DNA of 64,000 nucleotides from JAHQVI01 sp963749875 (GTDB taxonomy: Bacteria; Pseudomonadota; Alphaproteobacteria; Rhizobiales; Rhodomicrobiaceae): the NCBI GenBank assembly GCA_963749875.1, contig CAVVOX010000002.1, forward strand, positions 1,116,001-1,180,000. The letters are read 5' to 3'. The position numbers and the translations under genes were made by a program. The notes under the pieces were generated by a model. It saw only the letters and a program-made list of their open reading frames with translations, was not told the DNA's origin and ran no database searches. Positions 43,050 through 52,530 of the stretch are shown here, piece after piece. Positions within the stretch are counted from its first letter, which is position 1. Every line of letters begins with the position of its first letter.

Positions 43050-44258
43050 ATGTCGATCCATGCGCGTTTTGCCGACAGACCCGTTGCGCACTATGCCTGC
43101 GCCGCCCAGCAAAGCCGGGGGCGCCTTCACGCAGAGCCGGGCTGCGATCTGAGAAGCCCGTTTCAGCGCGACCGCGACCGCATCGTGCACTCTGCGGCGT
43201 TCCGGCGGCTCACTTATAAGACGCAGGTCTTCGTCTTCCATGAGGGCGACCATTATCGCACCCGGCTGACCCATAGCCTCGAAGTCGCACAGATTGCGCG
43301 CACGGTCGCCCGCGTGCTCCGGCTCGATGAAGATCTGGCGGAAACGATCGCACTCGCCCACGATCTGGGACATCCGCCCTTCGGCCATGCCGGTGAGGAG
43401 GCGCTGCACGAGCTTGCCAAGCCATTCGGCGGTTTCGATCACAACGCCCAGAGCCTGCGCACCGTCACCAAGCTGGAAAGCCGCTATGCTTCCTTTGACG
43501 GATTGAACCTGACCTGGGAAACGCTTGAAGGGCTCGTCAAACACAATGGCCCGCTGCTGACGGCCGACGGGGAGCCGACGCCGCGCTACGCCGTCGAGGG
43601 TCTGCCGGCCGCGATTGTCGAATATGGGCAGAGCCACGATCTCGATCTGGCAAGCTATGCCTCGGCGGAAGCGCAGGTCGCCGCGCTCGCCGATGACATC
43701 GCCTATAATAATCACGATCTGGACGACGGTCTGCGCGCCGGCATGATCGAGATCCGAAAGCTCCGCGACGTTCCGCTTGCCGGCCGGTTCATTTCGGAAG
43801 TCGAGCGGCTGCACGGGCTTCTCCCGGAGAACCGCCTGATCTATGAGGTCAACCGCCGTCTCATCAGCGCGATGGTCCACGACATCGTTGACGAGACTCT
43901 GCGCCGGTTGGGCGATCTTCAGCCGGCTTCGGTGGATGACATTCGCAATGCCCCCTATCCGGTGACGGCCTTCTCCGAAAGGATGACGGAGGAAATCGGC
44001 GAGCTGAGACGCTTCCTATTTGCGGAGTTCTACTTCCACCCCCGGGTTCGGAACATCATGGACGGCGCAAAGAAGGTTGTGCGCGACCTGTTCAACCATT
44101 TTCTTGCCGCCCCGGAAAGCCTTCCGGATGAATGGCGGCAAAAGGCAGAGACCAAGGAAAAGGGCCGGGTCATCAGCGATTTCGTCGCCGGCATGACCGA
44201 CCGGATGGCCATGGAGACCCATCGGCGCCTATTTGACGACACGCCGCGATTGCGATAG
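43050..44258 (+). CDS. dgt: Deoxyguanosinetriphosphate triphosphohydrolase-like protein
   Basis: A 402-residue HD-domain enzyme that hydrolyses dNTPs to deoxynucleoside and triphosphate. Key parts are the N-terminal RSPFQRDRDRIVHSAAFRRLTYKTQVF, the metal-binding RTRLTHSLEV and AHDLGHPPFGHAGE (the HD pair), HNAQSLR and ADDIAYNNHDLDDGL. Length and lack of extra domains match the type 2 alphaproteobacterial dGTPase-like proteins. ATG 43050 is preferred over an in-frame start at 43017. It is divergent from erpA and followed 46 bases later by argS. Confidence 0.93.
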   Translation: MSIHARFADRPVAHYACAAQQSRGRLHAEPGCDLRSPFQRDRDRIVHSAAFRRLTYKTQVFVFHEGDHYRTRLTHSLEVAQIARTVARVLRLDEDLAETIALAHDLGHPPFGHAGEEALHELAKPFGGFDHNAQSLRTVTKLESRYASFDGLNLTWETLEGLVKHNGPLLTADGEPTPRYAVEGLPAAIVEYGQSHDLDLASYASAEAQVAALADDIAYNNHDLDDGLRAGMIEIRKLRDVPLAGRFISEVERLHGLLPENRLIYEVNRRLISAMVHDIVDETLRRLGDLQPASVDDIRNAPYPVTAFSERMTEEIGELRRFLFAEFYFHPRVRNIMDGAKKVVRDLFNHFLAAPESLPDEWRQKAETKEKGRVISDFVAGMTDRMAMETHRRLFDDTPRLR

Positions 44259-44304
44259 CCGATAGCCTTGCCATTCAGACGCGTTTCGGCGCATCGGATC
44301 GATC

Positions 44305-46068
44305 ATGATGAATGTCTTTTCAGATTTTGCGGCCCGGTTTCAGAAAGCCGGCGCGGGGCTCAAAGAGGCTGGCGTGCTCCCAGAGAGCGCCGACCTGTCC
44401 CAATTGACGGTCGAGCCGCCGCGCGATGCCGCGCATGGAGACATTGCGTCGAACGCCGCCATGGTGCTGGCGAAGCAGGCGAAGATGCCGCCGCGCGATC
44501 TCGCAGCGCATTTCATCGAGCATTTCAAGGGGGATGCCGATATTGCCCGGCTCGACATCGCTGGTCCCGGCTTCATCAATCTGACGCTCAAACAAGAATT
44601 CTGGCCCAGGCTTTTGAGGTCGATCCTGGAGCAGGGCGATGATTATGGCCGCTCCGGGCTCGGGCAGGCCGAGAAGGTCAATGTCGAATATGTCTCGGCC
44701 AATCCGACAGGCCCGATGCATGTCGGCCATTGTCGCGGCGCGGTGTTTGGTGATGCCCTGGCCAATCTTCTCGATTTCTCCGGCTATGACGTGACGCGGG
44801 AATATTATGTGAACGATGCGGGCGCCCAGGTCGATGTCCTCGCACGCTCTGTGTTCCTGCGCTACCGCGAGGCGCTGGGAGAGGACATCGGAGACATACC
44901 CGAGGGGCTCTATCCGGGCGATTATCTGCGCGCCGTCGGTGAGGCCCTGGCGGTCGAATACGGTCCGCGCCTGCACAATATGGAGGAGGCCGAGTGGTTG
45001 CCCGTCGTCCGGAAGACGGCCATCGAGATGATGATGGACATGATCCGGGGCGATCTGGCCGAGCTCGGCATCCATCACGATGTGTTCTTCTCCGAGCGCT
45101 CCCTCATCGACGGTGAGACCAACGAGGTCAGTGGGACCATCGAAGCGTTGAAGAAGGAAGGCCTGATTTACGAGGGCCGTCTTCCGCCGCCGAAGGGCAA
45201 ACTGCCGGACGATTGGGAAGACCGCGAGCAGACGCTGTTCCGTGCAACCGATTTCGGCGACGATGTTGATCGCGCCCTCATTAAATCGGACGGCAGCTAT
45301 ACCTATTTCGCCTCCGATATGGCCTATCACCGGTCAAAATTCCGCCGCGGCTTCCGGCATATGATCGACGTTTGGGGGGCGGACCACGCCGGCTATGTCA
45401 AGCGCATGAAGGCGGCGGTTGCGGCGCTGACGGAAGGGGAGGGCGATCTCGACATCAAGATCTGTCAGCTCGTGCGTCTCTTCCGCGCCGGCGAGCCGGT
45501 CAAAATGTCGAAGCGATCGGGGTCTTTCGTCACGCTGCGCGAGGTGGTGGACGAGGTCGGGCCGGGGGCGGTCCGCTTCATGATGCTCTACCGCAAGAAT
45601 GATGCGGTGCTCGATTTCGATTTCGCCAAGGTGCTCGAGCAATCCCGCGACAATCCGGTGTTTTATGTCCAGTATGCCCATGCACGGGCACACTCGGTCA
45701 TGCGTAATGTCAAGGAATTGGCTCCGGACATAGATATAAGTGGAAAAGAGCTCTCGGGCGCCGCGCTCGATTTACTGAAAGACGACGCAGAACTTGCTGT
45801 TATAAAACGAATGTCGCATTATCCGCGTATTATCGAGTCTTCGGCTCAGGCGCACGAGCCGCATCGTATCGCCTTTTACCTCTACGAGCTTGCAAGCGAG
45901 TTTCATGGCCTATGGAACCGAGGCAAAGAGTTGCCACATTTACGGTTCATCGTCGGCGACGATCCGGAGATTACCAGGGCGCGCGTAGCTCTTGTGTTAG
46001 CGGTCGCGCAGATTGTACGGTCTGGCCTTGGCATATTGGGCGTTCAACCAATTTCTGAGATGCGTTGA
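44305..46068 (+). CDS. argS: Arginine-tRNA ligase
   Basis: A 587-residue class I aminoacyl-tRNA synthetase. It has the N-terminal Add1 domain with EPPRDAAHGDIASNAAMVLAK, the HIGH-type motif SANPTGPMHVGHCRGA (about 133-148), a KMSKRSG motif near 401, and the C-terminal anticodon-binding (DALR) domain with VQYAHARAHSVMRN. Size matches family. The last ~110 codons are richer in A+T than the rest. Position after dgt and before a SPOR protein gene is a conserved Rhizobiales order. The start may be ATG 44305 or 44308. Confidence 0.97.
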   Translation: MMNVFSDFAARFQKAGAGLKEAGVLPESADLSQLTVEPPRDAAHGDIASNAAMVLAKQAKMPPRDLAAHFIEHFKGDADIARLDIAGPGFINLTLKQEFWPRLLRSILEQGDDYGRSGLGQAEKVNVEYVSANPTGPMHVGHCRGAVFGDALANLLDFSGYDVTREYYVNDAGAQVDVLARSVFLRYREALGEDIGDIPEGLYPGDYLRAVGEALAVEYGPRLHNMEEAEWLPVVRKTAIEMMMDMIRGDLAELGIHHDVFFSERSLIDGETNEVSGTIEALKKEGLIYEGRLPPPKGKLPDDWEDREQTLFRATDFGDDVDRALIKSDGSYTYFASDMAYHRSKFRRGFRHMIDVWGADHAGYVKRMKAAVAALTEGEGDLDIKICQLVRLFRAGEPVKMSKRSGSFVTLREVVDEVGPGAVRFMMLYRKNDAVLDFDFAKVLEQSRDNPVFYVQYAHARAHSVMRNVKELAPDIDISGKELSGAALDLLKDDAELAVIKRMSHYPRIIESSAQAHEPHRIAFYLYELASEFHGLWNRGKELPHLRFIVGDDPEITRARVALVLAVAQIVRSGLGILGVQPISEMR

Positions 46069-46132
46069 GACTTGATCGGCTTAAGGCCGACGGCCTTTCG
46101 TCTAGCCGGGTTAAGGTAAAGAAAAGGTACAT

Positions 46133-47932
46133 ATGTCCATGTCTGACGATCCAAGAGGTTTTCGGCGCGGCCAGGGCGGTAGCCGTGACTACCCGCCGCG
46201 GCAAGCTCCCTCCGGGGCGCCTGGGGGCGATCGTTATGATGGGTATCGGCAATCCGAACCTTCCGCATCGCGGCCGCCGCGCAATCAGCCCGAAAAACAG
46301 CCCTCATTTTCCGCATTTCGTCCAGAGGCTTACGCGAAGAATGAGCCCGGCGGCGCTTCCGGGCATCCCGAACGGTCGGATTGGGAGGCCGCACAGCGCA
46401 ATGCGCCGCCCCGAGCCGCACCGCCGCCCGCCGATCCCTATGCGCGAACACCACCTCCGCCGCCTCCGCCGCAGGATCCTTATTACCAGAACGCCTCGAG
46501 CGATCCTTACGCGCCGCGCTCATCGCGTGGCTATGCTCCGGATTGGGACCGCGAGTCCTTTCAGGAGTTCGGGGCAAGTCCGTTTCCGAGCTACTATCCG
46601 CCGGACGAGCCGGCCGCGTCCGATGCGCAGTCCGTGCATGATCGTTTCTTTGCGCCGGAAGAGGTGCCGGACGATGCGCCGCCTGCGGGGCATTATCGCG
46701 GCGCGTTCGAGGATCACAATTTCGAGCCCGGCCCGCCGCAAGGATTTGATCCGGAGCCGCCTCAGCGTTTTTCAGGCCCGCAAATGGAGCCCTATAGCAG
46801 CGAGCAGGCGCCACTGCACGGCGATGCCGGCAATTTCGACTCCAATTTTGAAGATAACGGCTTCTACAACTGGGATCAGCCCGATCAGGCGCCGCCTCCG
46901 CAGTCGGTGCGCCCCATCTATCCGCCCCCAGCGGATGAGGATCTTGACGCCGATTTCTTCGCCGACGAAGACGATTACGATCTCGACGAATATGAGGACG
47001 ACCACAGAGGCGGGCGGAAGAAACTCGTAGCCGTCGTTCTGATCGGCGCTGTCGCTGTCGGCGGCGGTCTCGCCTATTTCTATAAGTCCTCGATCGGCGG
47101 CGGCGAAGGCCCCTCGCTGATCACGGCTGACAGCACCCCGATCAAAGAAGAGCCGGCCGATCCGGGGGGGCGTGAATTCCCCAATCGGAACAAGGTGATC
47201 TATGACCGGCTGATTGACGACGAATCCTCTTCGACGCAGGAGACCGCCAGCGCCGAGCCGGCGTCCTCCGGCGGCAACATACCCGGCATCGTCACGACCG
47301 GAACCCTCGAACAGCGGATCGAGAATGCTCTGAAGGCCCAGGGTAATGAGACTCAGACCAATGCGAGCGCGCCGGCGGCCAAGCAAGCCGAATCGCCCGA
47401 TGCGCCGCGAACGGTCCGGACAGTCACGTTCAGTCCTGATGGAACCCAGCAGGCCGTGCAGCCGGATACGCAGCGGATCGCCGTGGCCAGCGCACAGAAC
47501 AACCCGGTCTCGTCCGGCGTCGTCGTAACGTCGCAGCCGGCCACAATCGAATCCAGCCAGTCCGAGGGCGCGGAACAGACCGGGGCGGCGGAGCGGAGCC
47601 AGGCTTCGGGCACGCAGCAGATCGCAGCGGTTTCTCCGCAATCCCAGAGCCCGCAGGTCACTGCATCCCCGAGCGCTACGGGTAGCTATTTCGTCCAGAT
47701 CGCTGCGCGCAATGATCAGGAGGCAGCGGTCGCGGCTTTCGCCACCTTGCAGCAGAAATACGCCTCGGTGATCGGCAACTATTCGCCATCCGTCCGGAAG
47801 GTTGATCTCGGTGCGAAGGGCGTCTGGTATCGCCTGCTCGTCGGCCCGGTCGAGACCAAGAGCGAAGCCGATGCGCTGTGCGAACAGCTCAAGGGCGCCG
47901 GCATGAAGAGCTGCTTCTCCCGGAAAAACTGA
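46133..47932 (+). CDS. SPOR-domain membrane protein with long disordered cytoplasmic region
   Basis: A 599-residue bitopic membrane protein. Residues 1-295 are predicted disordered and rich in Pro, Arg, Asp and Tyr (PPPPPPQDPYYQ), ending in an acidic tract before one transmembrane helix at about 297-318 (KKLVAVVLIGAVAVGGGLAYF). A periplasmic linker rich in Ala/Gln/Ser leads to the C-terminal SPOR domain (about 520-599, starting GSYFVQIAARNDQEA), which binds denuded glycan strands at division septa. Layout resembles FtsN, although the cytoplasmic part is far longer. It precedes nagZ, as in many alphaproteobacteria, suggesting a link between division and peptidoglycan recycling. Confidence 0.88.
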   Translation: MSMSDDPRGFRRGQGGSRDYPPRQAPSGAPGGDRYDGYRQSEPSASRPPRNQPEKQPSFSAFRPEAYAKNEPGGASGHPERSDWEAAQRNAPPRAAPPPADPYARTPPPPPPPQDPYYQNASSDPYAPRSSRGYAPDWDRESFQEFGASPFPSYYPPDEPAASDAQSVHDRFFAPEEVPDDAPPAGHYRGAFEDHNFEPGPPQGFDPEPPQRFSGPQMEPYSSEQAPLHGDAGNFDSNFEDNGFYNWDQPDQAPPPQSVRPIYPPPADEDLDADFFADEDDYDLDEYEDDHRGGRKKLVAVVLIGAVAVGGGLAYFYKSSIGGGEGPSLITADSTPIKEEPADPGGREFPNRNKVIYDRLIDDESSSTQETASAEPASSGGNIPGIVTTGTLEQRIENALKAQGNETQTNASAPAAKQAESPDAPRTVRTVTFSPDGTQQAVQPDTQRIAVASAQNNPVSSGVVVTSQPATIESSQSEGAEQTGAAERSQASGTQQIAAVSPQSQSPQVTASPSATGSYFVQIAARNDQEAAVAAFATLQQKYASVIGNYSPSVRKVDLGAKGVWYRLLVGPVETKSEADALCEQLKGAGMKSCFSRKN

Positions 47933-47953
47933 TCAGTCCGGGAGGCCTCCGCA

Positions 47954-48982
47954 TTGAGCGAGGGGATCGGTCTTCGCGCCTTCATCAGCGGCTGCGATTC
48001 AATCGCTTTGACCGACAGGGAACGGGGCCTCTTCCGCGAGGCCCGGCCCTGCGGCCTGATCCTCTTCAAACGAAATTGCCAGGACGCCGAGCAGGTCAGA
48101 CGGCTTGTCGCCGAGTTCTACGATGCGCTCGGCGACGACCGTGGGCTCGTGCTGATCGACCAGGAGGGCGGGCGCGTTCAGCGCCTTCTCCCGCCGCAAT
48201 GGCGGCGCTATCCCTCCGGACGCCGATTCGCTGACCTGCATGCCCGCGATCCGGAAAAGGGGCTGGAAGCAGCCCGCCTGGGCGCCAGGCTGATCGCCCG
48301 CGACCTCGCCGCGCTCGGGATCAATGTAAACTGCGCGCCGGTCCTCGACCTGCCGGTTGCCGGCGCTCACGATGTGATCGGCGACCGCGCCTATGGCTCG
48401 ACCGCCGAGGCCGTTACCGCGCTTGGCCGTGCGGTCGCGGAAGGCTATCTCGAAGGCGGCGTGCTGCCCGTCATCAAGCATATTCCCGGCCACGGCCGCG
48501 CGAAGGTCGACAGCCACGCCTCGCTGCCGGTTATCGAGGCATCCCGTGAGGCATTGAGCGCGACCGATTTCCAGCCGTTTCATGCCTTGCGCGATATGCC
48601 GCTCGGCATGACCGCGCATGTGCTGATCCCCGCCATCGATCCCGATCGGCCGTCGAGCGCATCGCCGATGATTATCGGCGAAATCATCCGCGGCGAGATC
48701 GGCTTCGATGGCCTGCTTATGTGCGACGATCTTGGCATGGGGGCGCTTTCGGGCGACATGAATGACCGTGCCGGCGCCGTTCTTGCGGCAGGATGTGATG
48801 TCGCGCTACATTGCGACGGGACTTTCGGGGAAATGGAAGCCGTTGCCGCCGCAGCGCCGGAGCTGAGCGGCGCTTCCGCGCGCCGGTTCTCGGCCGCCCG
48901 CCAGCGTCTTGCCGCCGCCCGCAGTTTCGACGAAGTCCGGGCGGAGGCGCTAATGGCTGAAGTTCTAGGCGAAATCGCATGA
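47954..48982 (+). CDS. nagZ: Beta-N-acetylhexosaminidase
   Basis: Cytoplasmic GH3 enzyme that removes GlcNAc from anhydro-muropeptides during peptidoglycan recycling. The 342-residue protein shows LVLIDQEGGRVQRL, the signature KHIPGHGRAKVDSH (with the catalytic-dyad His loop), and the nucleophile Asp in LLMCDDLGMGALSG. The start is taken as TTG 47954 with cgggagg 8 bases upstream; no better ATG exists before the conserved region. It begins 22 bases after the SPOR gene and is probably cotranscribed with it and scpA. Confidence 0.95.
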   Translation: MSEGIGLRAFISGCDSIALTDRERGLFREARPCGLILFKRNCQDAEQVRRLVAEFYDALGDDRGLVLIDQEGGRVQRLLPPQWRRYPSGRRFADLHARDPEKGLEAARLGARLIARDLAALGINVNCAPVLDLPVAGAHDVIGDRAYGSTAEAVTALGRAVAEGYLEGGVLPVIKHIPGHGRAKVDSHASLPVIEASREALSATDFQPFHALRDMPLGMTAHVLIPAIDPDRPSSASPMIIGEIIRGEIGFDGLLMCDDLGMGALSGDMNDRAGAVLAAGCDVALHCDGTFGEMEAVAAAAPELSGASARRFSAARQRLAAARSFDEVRAEALMAEVLGEIA

Positions 48983-49026
48983 ATCAGCCATGATGCTGAA
49001 GATTTTAACCTTTTTCCTCTGACGGC

Positions 49027-49908
49027 ATGAACGAAGACCAGCCCCCGAACGGGGCCGACCACAATCAGGCGGAGAACGAAAATGGCGTTGCTGCGGACAG
49101 CGGCGACTTCGCCAATGTCGTGCCGTTCGACGAGGTCTCATCGTCGGAGCGCCTGGTCGTTTCGCTCGATGGTTATGAGGGGCCGCTTGACCTGTTGCTG
49201 AGCCTTGCGCGGACGCAAAAGGTCGATCTGTCCAAAATCTCGGTTCTCGAACTGGCGGAACAATATCTGGAATTCATTGCCCAGGCCCGCGCCATGCGGC
49301 TCGAAATCGCCGCCGACTATCTGGTGACGGCCGCCTGGCTGGCCTTCCTGAAGTCGAAGCTGCTCCTGCCCCCCGAAGAGAAGGACGAGGACGAGCCAAG
49401 CGGCGAAGAAATGGCGCTCCATCTTGCATTCCGGCTCAAGCGGCTCGATGCGATGCGCGATGCCGTTGCGCGGCTGTTCGGCAGAAAGCAGCTCGGCGTC
49501 GACTATTTCCATCGCGGCATGCCGGAAGGCATTCGGACCGTTCGCAAGAGCGAATATTGGGCCAGCGTCTACGATCTTCTGAAAGCCTATGCCGAGCAGC
49601 GCGGCAAGAATGCGGTTGCTCCCGTCGAGCTCGGCGGACGCGAAGTCTGGTCGGTCTACGAGGCGCGCGAGCTTCTGGAGCGGCTTTCCGGAGGGATGGC
49701 CAATTGGTCGATCCTGGAGAGTTATCTCGAGGAGTATCTGGGGATCCCGGAGGCGGGCAAGACGGTGCTCGCGAGCTCTTTCGGCGCGACGCTGGAAATG
49801 GCGCGCGAAGGACATATCGAGATTCGTCAGGCGCAAGCCTTTGCGCCGCTTTATATCCGCTGGCTGCGTCTGGGGCACTCCCAATCCGCTTCCCGCGACC
49901 GTACCTAG
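49027..49908 (+). CDS. scpA: Segregation and condensation protein A
   Basis: Kleisin subunit of the Smc-ScpAB condensin complex. The 293-residue protein has an acidic N-terminal extension (~1-40), the kleisin start SLDGYEGPLDLLLSLARTQKVDLSKISVLELAEQY (Smc neck binding), the middle helical part with ADYLVTAAWLAFLKSKLLLP, and a C-terminal winged-helix region including AREGHIEIRQAQAFAPLYIR. The stop TAG directly abuts the 104-bp repeat copy B. It is separated from scpB by 184 bases, more than the usual short gap, because of that repeat. Confidence 0.95.
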   Translation: MNEDQPPNGADHNQAENENGVAADSGDFANVVPFDEVSSSERLVVSLDGYEGPLDLLLSLARTQKVDLSKISVLELAEQYLEFIAQARAMRLEIAADYLVTAAWLAFLKSKLLLPPEEKDEDEPSGEEMALHLAFRLKRLDAMRDAVARLFGRKQLGVDYFHRGMPEGIRTVRKSEYWASVYDLLKAYAEQRGKNAVAPVELGGREVWSVYEARELLERLSGGMANWSILESYLEEYLGIPEAGKTVLASSFGATLEMAREGHIEIRQAQAFAPLYIRWLRLGHSQSASRDRT

Positions 49909-50012
49909 TGCACTGACGCATTCACATGGTTCATGTGTCCGCGCCCTGGCTCTTTGTTTATGCATCAATTTTGCCAAACTCCGGCCGTTGCCTCCGTTTG
50001 GATCGATGCACT
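49909..50012. repeat. 104-bp dispersed repeat, copy B
   Basis: Begins immediately after the scpA stop codon and ends ggatcgatgcact. It differs from copy A (14713-14816) at three positions. It splits the scpA-scpB unit and could affect expression of scpB. No reading frame or terminator structure is evident inside it. Confidence 0.9.
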
Positions 50013-50092
50013 CGATGAGTTGAAAGCGTTTCAATTGGCTCCGCGAACGGGTAGGCGTCGGCCACGCCCGTCTCGCCTATGGAACATCCGAG

Positions 50093-50932
50093 ATGTCGAA
50101 AAACGAGACGAAACAGGAAGATCAGGCACGTCTGCCGCTCCCGGCGCGCGAGGCGCCGCCGGCCCAGCATCTGGCGGGCAATGTCACCCGCTTGCCTTCG
50201 GCTGAGCGTCTGGAGAAGCTTCGCGTGATGGAGGCGGTGCTTTTTGCGGCTGCCGAGCCGATGGACGAGGCCTCGCTCGCGGAATATTTCACCGGCAGCG
50301 ATGATATCGGCGCGCTTCTGGAGGAGTTGCAGAACCTCTATACAGGGCGCGGCGTCAATTTGACACGGGTGGCGGGAAAATGGGCTTTCCGCACGGCGCC
50401 GGACCTCTCGTTCATCCTGGAGCGGCATGCGGTGGAGCCGCGCAAGCTCTCCAAGGCGGCCCTGGAGACGTTGGCGATCATCGCCTATCACCAGCCGGTG
50501 ACGCGCGCCGAGATCGAGGAAATCCGCGGGGTTTCCATCTCGAAGGGCACGCTTGACGTTCTGATGGAGATGGGTTGGATCCGCCTTCGCGGCCGCCGCC
50601 GTGCGCCCGGCCGCCCCGTCACCTACGGCACGACCGACGAGTTTTTAGAGCATTTCGGCTTCGACAGCGTGAAAGATCTGCCCGGCCTCTCCGAACTCAA
50701 AGGCGCCGGCCTCCTCGACAGCAATCTGCCACCGGGATTCACCATACCCGAGCCGAATGATTCGCCGCTGCTCACGCAAGATGAGGACCCGCTTGACGGC
50801 GGCGATCCCGGCGATGAGCTCGCCAGCGAGGCTGAGGAGCCGCTCGCCGACGAAGACGAAACACCGGCCGAGGATGGCTCGTCCCGCTTTCAGCCTCACG
50901 TCTTCGACCTTTTAAGACGCAGTCAAGGCTGA
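50093..50932 (+). CDS. scpB: Segregation and condensation protein B
   Basis: A 279-residue winged-helix dimer that binds ScpA in the Smc complex. The core spans about 40-215: LEKLRVMEAVLFAAAEPMDEASLAEYF, the KWAFRTAPDLSFIL strand, LSKAALETLAIIAYHQPVTRAEIEEIRGV and LDVLMEMGWIRLRGRR with GRPVTYGTTDEFLEHFG. N-terminal (~40) and C-terminal (~65, highly acidic) extensions are probably disordered. Follows scpA after repeat copy B; ATG 50093 has a weak purine-rich site. Family members are usually about 180-250 residues. Confidence 0.95.
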   Translation: MSKNETKQEDQARLPLPAREAPPAQHLAGNVTRLPSAERLEKLRVMEAVLFAAAEPMDEASLAEYFTGSDDIGALLEELQNLYTGRGVNLTRVAGKWAFRTAPDLSFILERHAVEPRKLSKAALETLAIIAYHQPVTRAEIEEIRGVSISKGTLDVLMEMGWIRLRGRRRAPGRPVTYGTTDEFLEHFGFDSVKDLPGLSELKGAGLLDSNLPPGFTIPEPNDSPLLTQDEDPLDGGDPGDELASEAEEPLADEDETPAEDGSSRFQPHVFDLLRRSQG

Positions 50933-50965
50933 TAAAACTATACTGCAAGGACTTATTGCGGCCTG

Positions 50966-52168
50966 GTGGAGAAGGATTTGCGTTTGGCATTGTTCCGGCA
51001 GAGCGAGGCTGACCCTGGCGAGGGTAAATCCGCCGGGATTTCTCATTGGGAAAGAGGGCGCAAAGCTGCGGCGACCATAGCGGCCGGCGTGTCTCTGTCC
51101 GGGGTGAGCAAGAGTTTCGGCGCAATTCCGGCGGTTCGGGATTTCAGCTTCGACATTTCACCTGGCGAGATCGTCTGTTTGCTCGGGCCATCGGGTTGCG
51201 GCAAGACGACGCTGATGCGCCTGATCGCCGGCATCGAGCGGCCGGATCGCGGACAGATCGCAATCGGCGGGATCGACGTTTCCTCGCCCAGCATCTTTAT
51301 GCCGCCCGAGCGCCGCGGCGTCGGACTGATGTTTCAGGATTTCGCGCTGTTCCCGCATCTGCCGGTCATCGACAATGTCGCTTTCGGCCTGAAACGGCTC
51401 GGCCGCAAGGTTGCGCGGGAGGAAGCACTCATTGCGCTGGCCCGGATGGGGCTCGCCGACTATGCCCATCACTATCCGCATATGCTTTCCGGCGGCCAGC
51501 AGCAGCGGGTGGCCCTGGCGCGGGCGCTTGTGCCGCGCCCCGGCGTTCTGCTTATGGATGAGCCGTTTTCCGGCCTCGATAGCCGCTTGAAGCAGAACAT
51601 CCGGAACGAAACGCTCGCCATCCTGCGCGAAGTCCGCGCGACGGCGATCATCGTCACCCATGATGCCGAGGAAGCCATGCGGCTTGCCGACCGGATTGCC
51701 GTCATGCGCGCCGGCCGTCTCGTTCAGGCGGGAACGGTCGATGAACTCTATCACCGGCCGGCCGATGTTTACGTGGCCGAGACCTTCTCGGAGATGAATG
51801 TCGTGCCTTGCCGGGTGATTTCCGGCTGGGCGGTGGGTCCGCTCGGCCGTTTCCGCGCTCCTGAGGGGGTAGAGGGCGAGGTAACGCTTTGCGTGCGGCC
51901 CTGGGAGATGGAGCTGTGCGATGCCGTGGACGGCACGCCGGCCCATGTGCTCGAGACGCGTCTGCTCGGTCATGAAATACTGATCGAGCTCGGCGTGAAG
52001 GGGCTCGACTGCTCATTGACTTTGCGCGCCGAAAATGGGCCCCTTCCGGAGAAGGGGAGCGAACTCCATCTGCGCGTTAAGCCTGGCTCCGTCTTGATCT
52101 TTCCCCGATCCGACGACACTTCTATAGCAAGGATCGACGGAGCGGCGCTTGCGGCCCGTTCATATTAG
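50966..52168 (+). CDS. ABC transporter ATP-binding protein (FbpC/PotA-like), no permease nearby
   Basis: A 400-residue ATPase from GTG 50966 (later starts possible; the family core begins near residue 43). It has Walker A GPSGCGKTT, Q-loop MFQDFALFPHL, signature LSGGQQQRVALARAL, Walker B VLLMDEPFSGLD and switch HDAEEAM, then a C-terminal TOBE-like regulatory domain (about 280-390), as in Fe3+ or polyamine importers. Neither permease nor binding-protein genes are adjacent. It lies 33 bases after scpB and 48 before tatA, so it may be cotranscribed with them; its partner subunits must be encoded elsewhere. Confidence 0.9.
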   Translation: MEKDLRLALFRQSEADPGEGKSAGISHWERGRKAAATIAAGVSLSGVSKSFGAIPAVRDFSFDISPGEIVCLLGPSGCGKTTLMRLIAGIERPDRGQIAIGGIDVSSPSIFMPPERRGVGLMFQDFALFPHLPVIDNVAFGLKRLGRKVAREEALIALARMGLADYAHHYPHMLSGGQQQRVALARALVPRPGVLLMDEPFSGLDSRLKQNIRNETLAILREVRATAIIVTHDAEEAMRLADRIAVMRAGRLVQAGTVDELYHRPADVYVAETFSEMNVVPCRVISGWAVGPLGRFRAPEGVEGEVTLCVRPWEMELCDAVDGTPAHVLETRLLGHEILIELGVKGLDCSLTLRAENGPLPEKGSELHLRVKPGSVLIFPRSDDTSIARIDGAALAARSY

Positions 52169-52216
52169 GCGTAAGTTTTCACGAAAGCGGCCCGCAAAAG
52201 GAAGTAAGGTAAGCAA

Positions 52217-52456
52217 ATGGCTCCCAGCTGGTTACAAATCGTTGTTGTGATTCTCTTGATCGTGCTCCTGTTCGGGCGCGGCAAGATCTCCGAGGTCATG
52301 GGCGACTTCGCCAAAGGCATCAAGAGCTTCAAGCACGGCCTGTCCGAGGACACCGAGGAAAAGGCGGCGGAGGAGCCGAAAGTCCTTGAGGATCGCCCTG
52401 CCGAGAAAAAGATCGATGCGAACGTTTCCTCGCACGAAAATATGCGGGTCGGCTAA
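52217..52456 (+). CDS. tatA: Sec-independent protein translocase subunit TatA
   Basis: A 79-residue protein with one N-terminal transmembrane helix (WLQIVVVILLIVLLF), the hinge FGRGKISEVMGDFAKGIKSFKHGL and an acidic/basic soluble tail. TatA polymerises to form the path for folded proteins with twin-arginine signals. First gene of tatABC. Upstream ggaagtaaggtaagcaa gives a reasonable ribosome-binding site. Confidence 0.95.
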   Translation: MAPSWLQIVVVILLIVLLFGRGKISEVMGDFAKGIKSFKHGLSEDTEEKAAEEPKVLEDRPAEKKIDANVSSHENMRVG

Positions 52457-52530
52457 GACGGTTGAGATCGCGTTGCTCCTATAGCCGCGAACCGTGCGCC
52501 GGCTGCTCTTCATCGAAAGCCTGAACTGCG

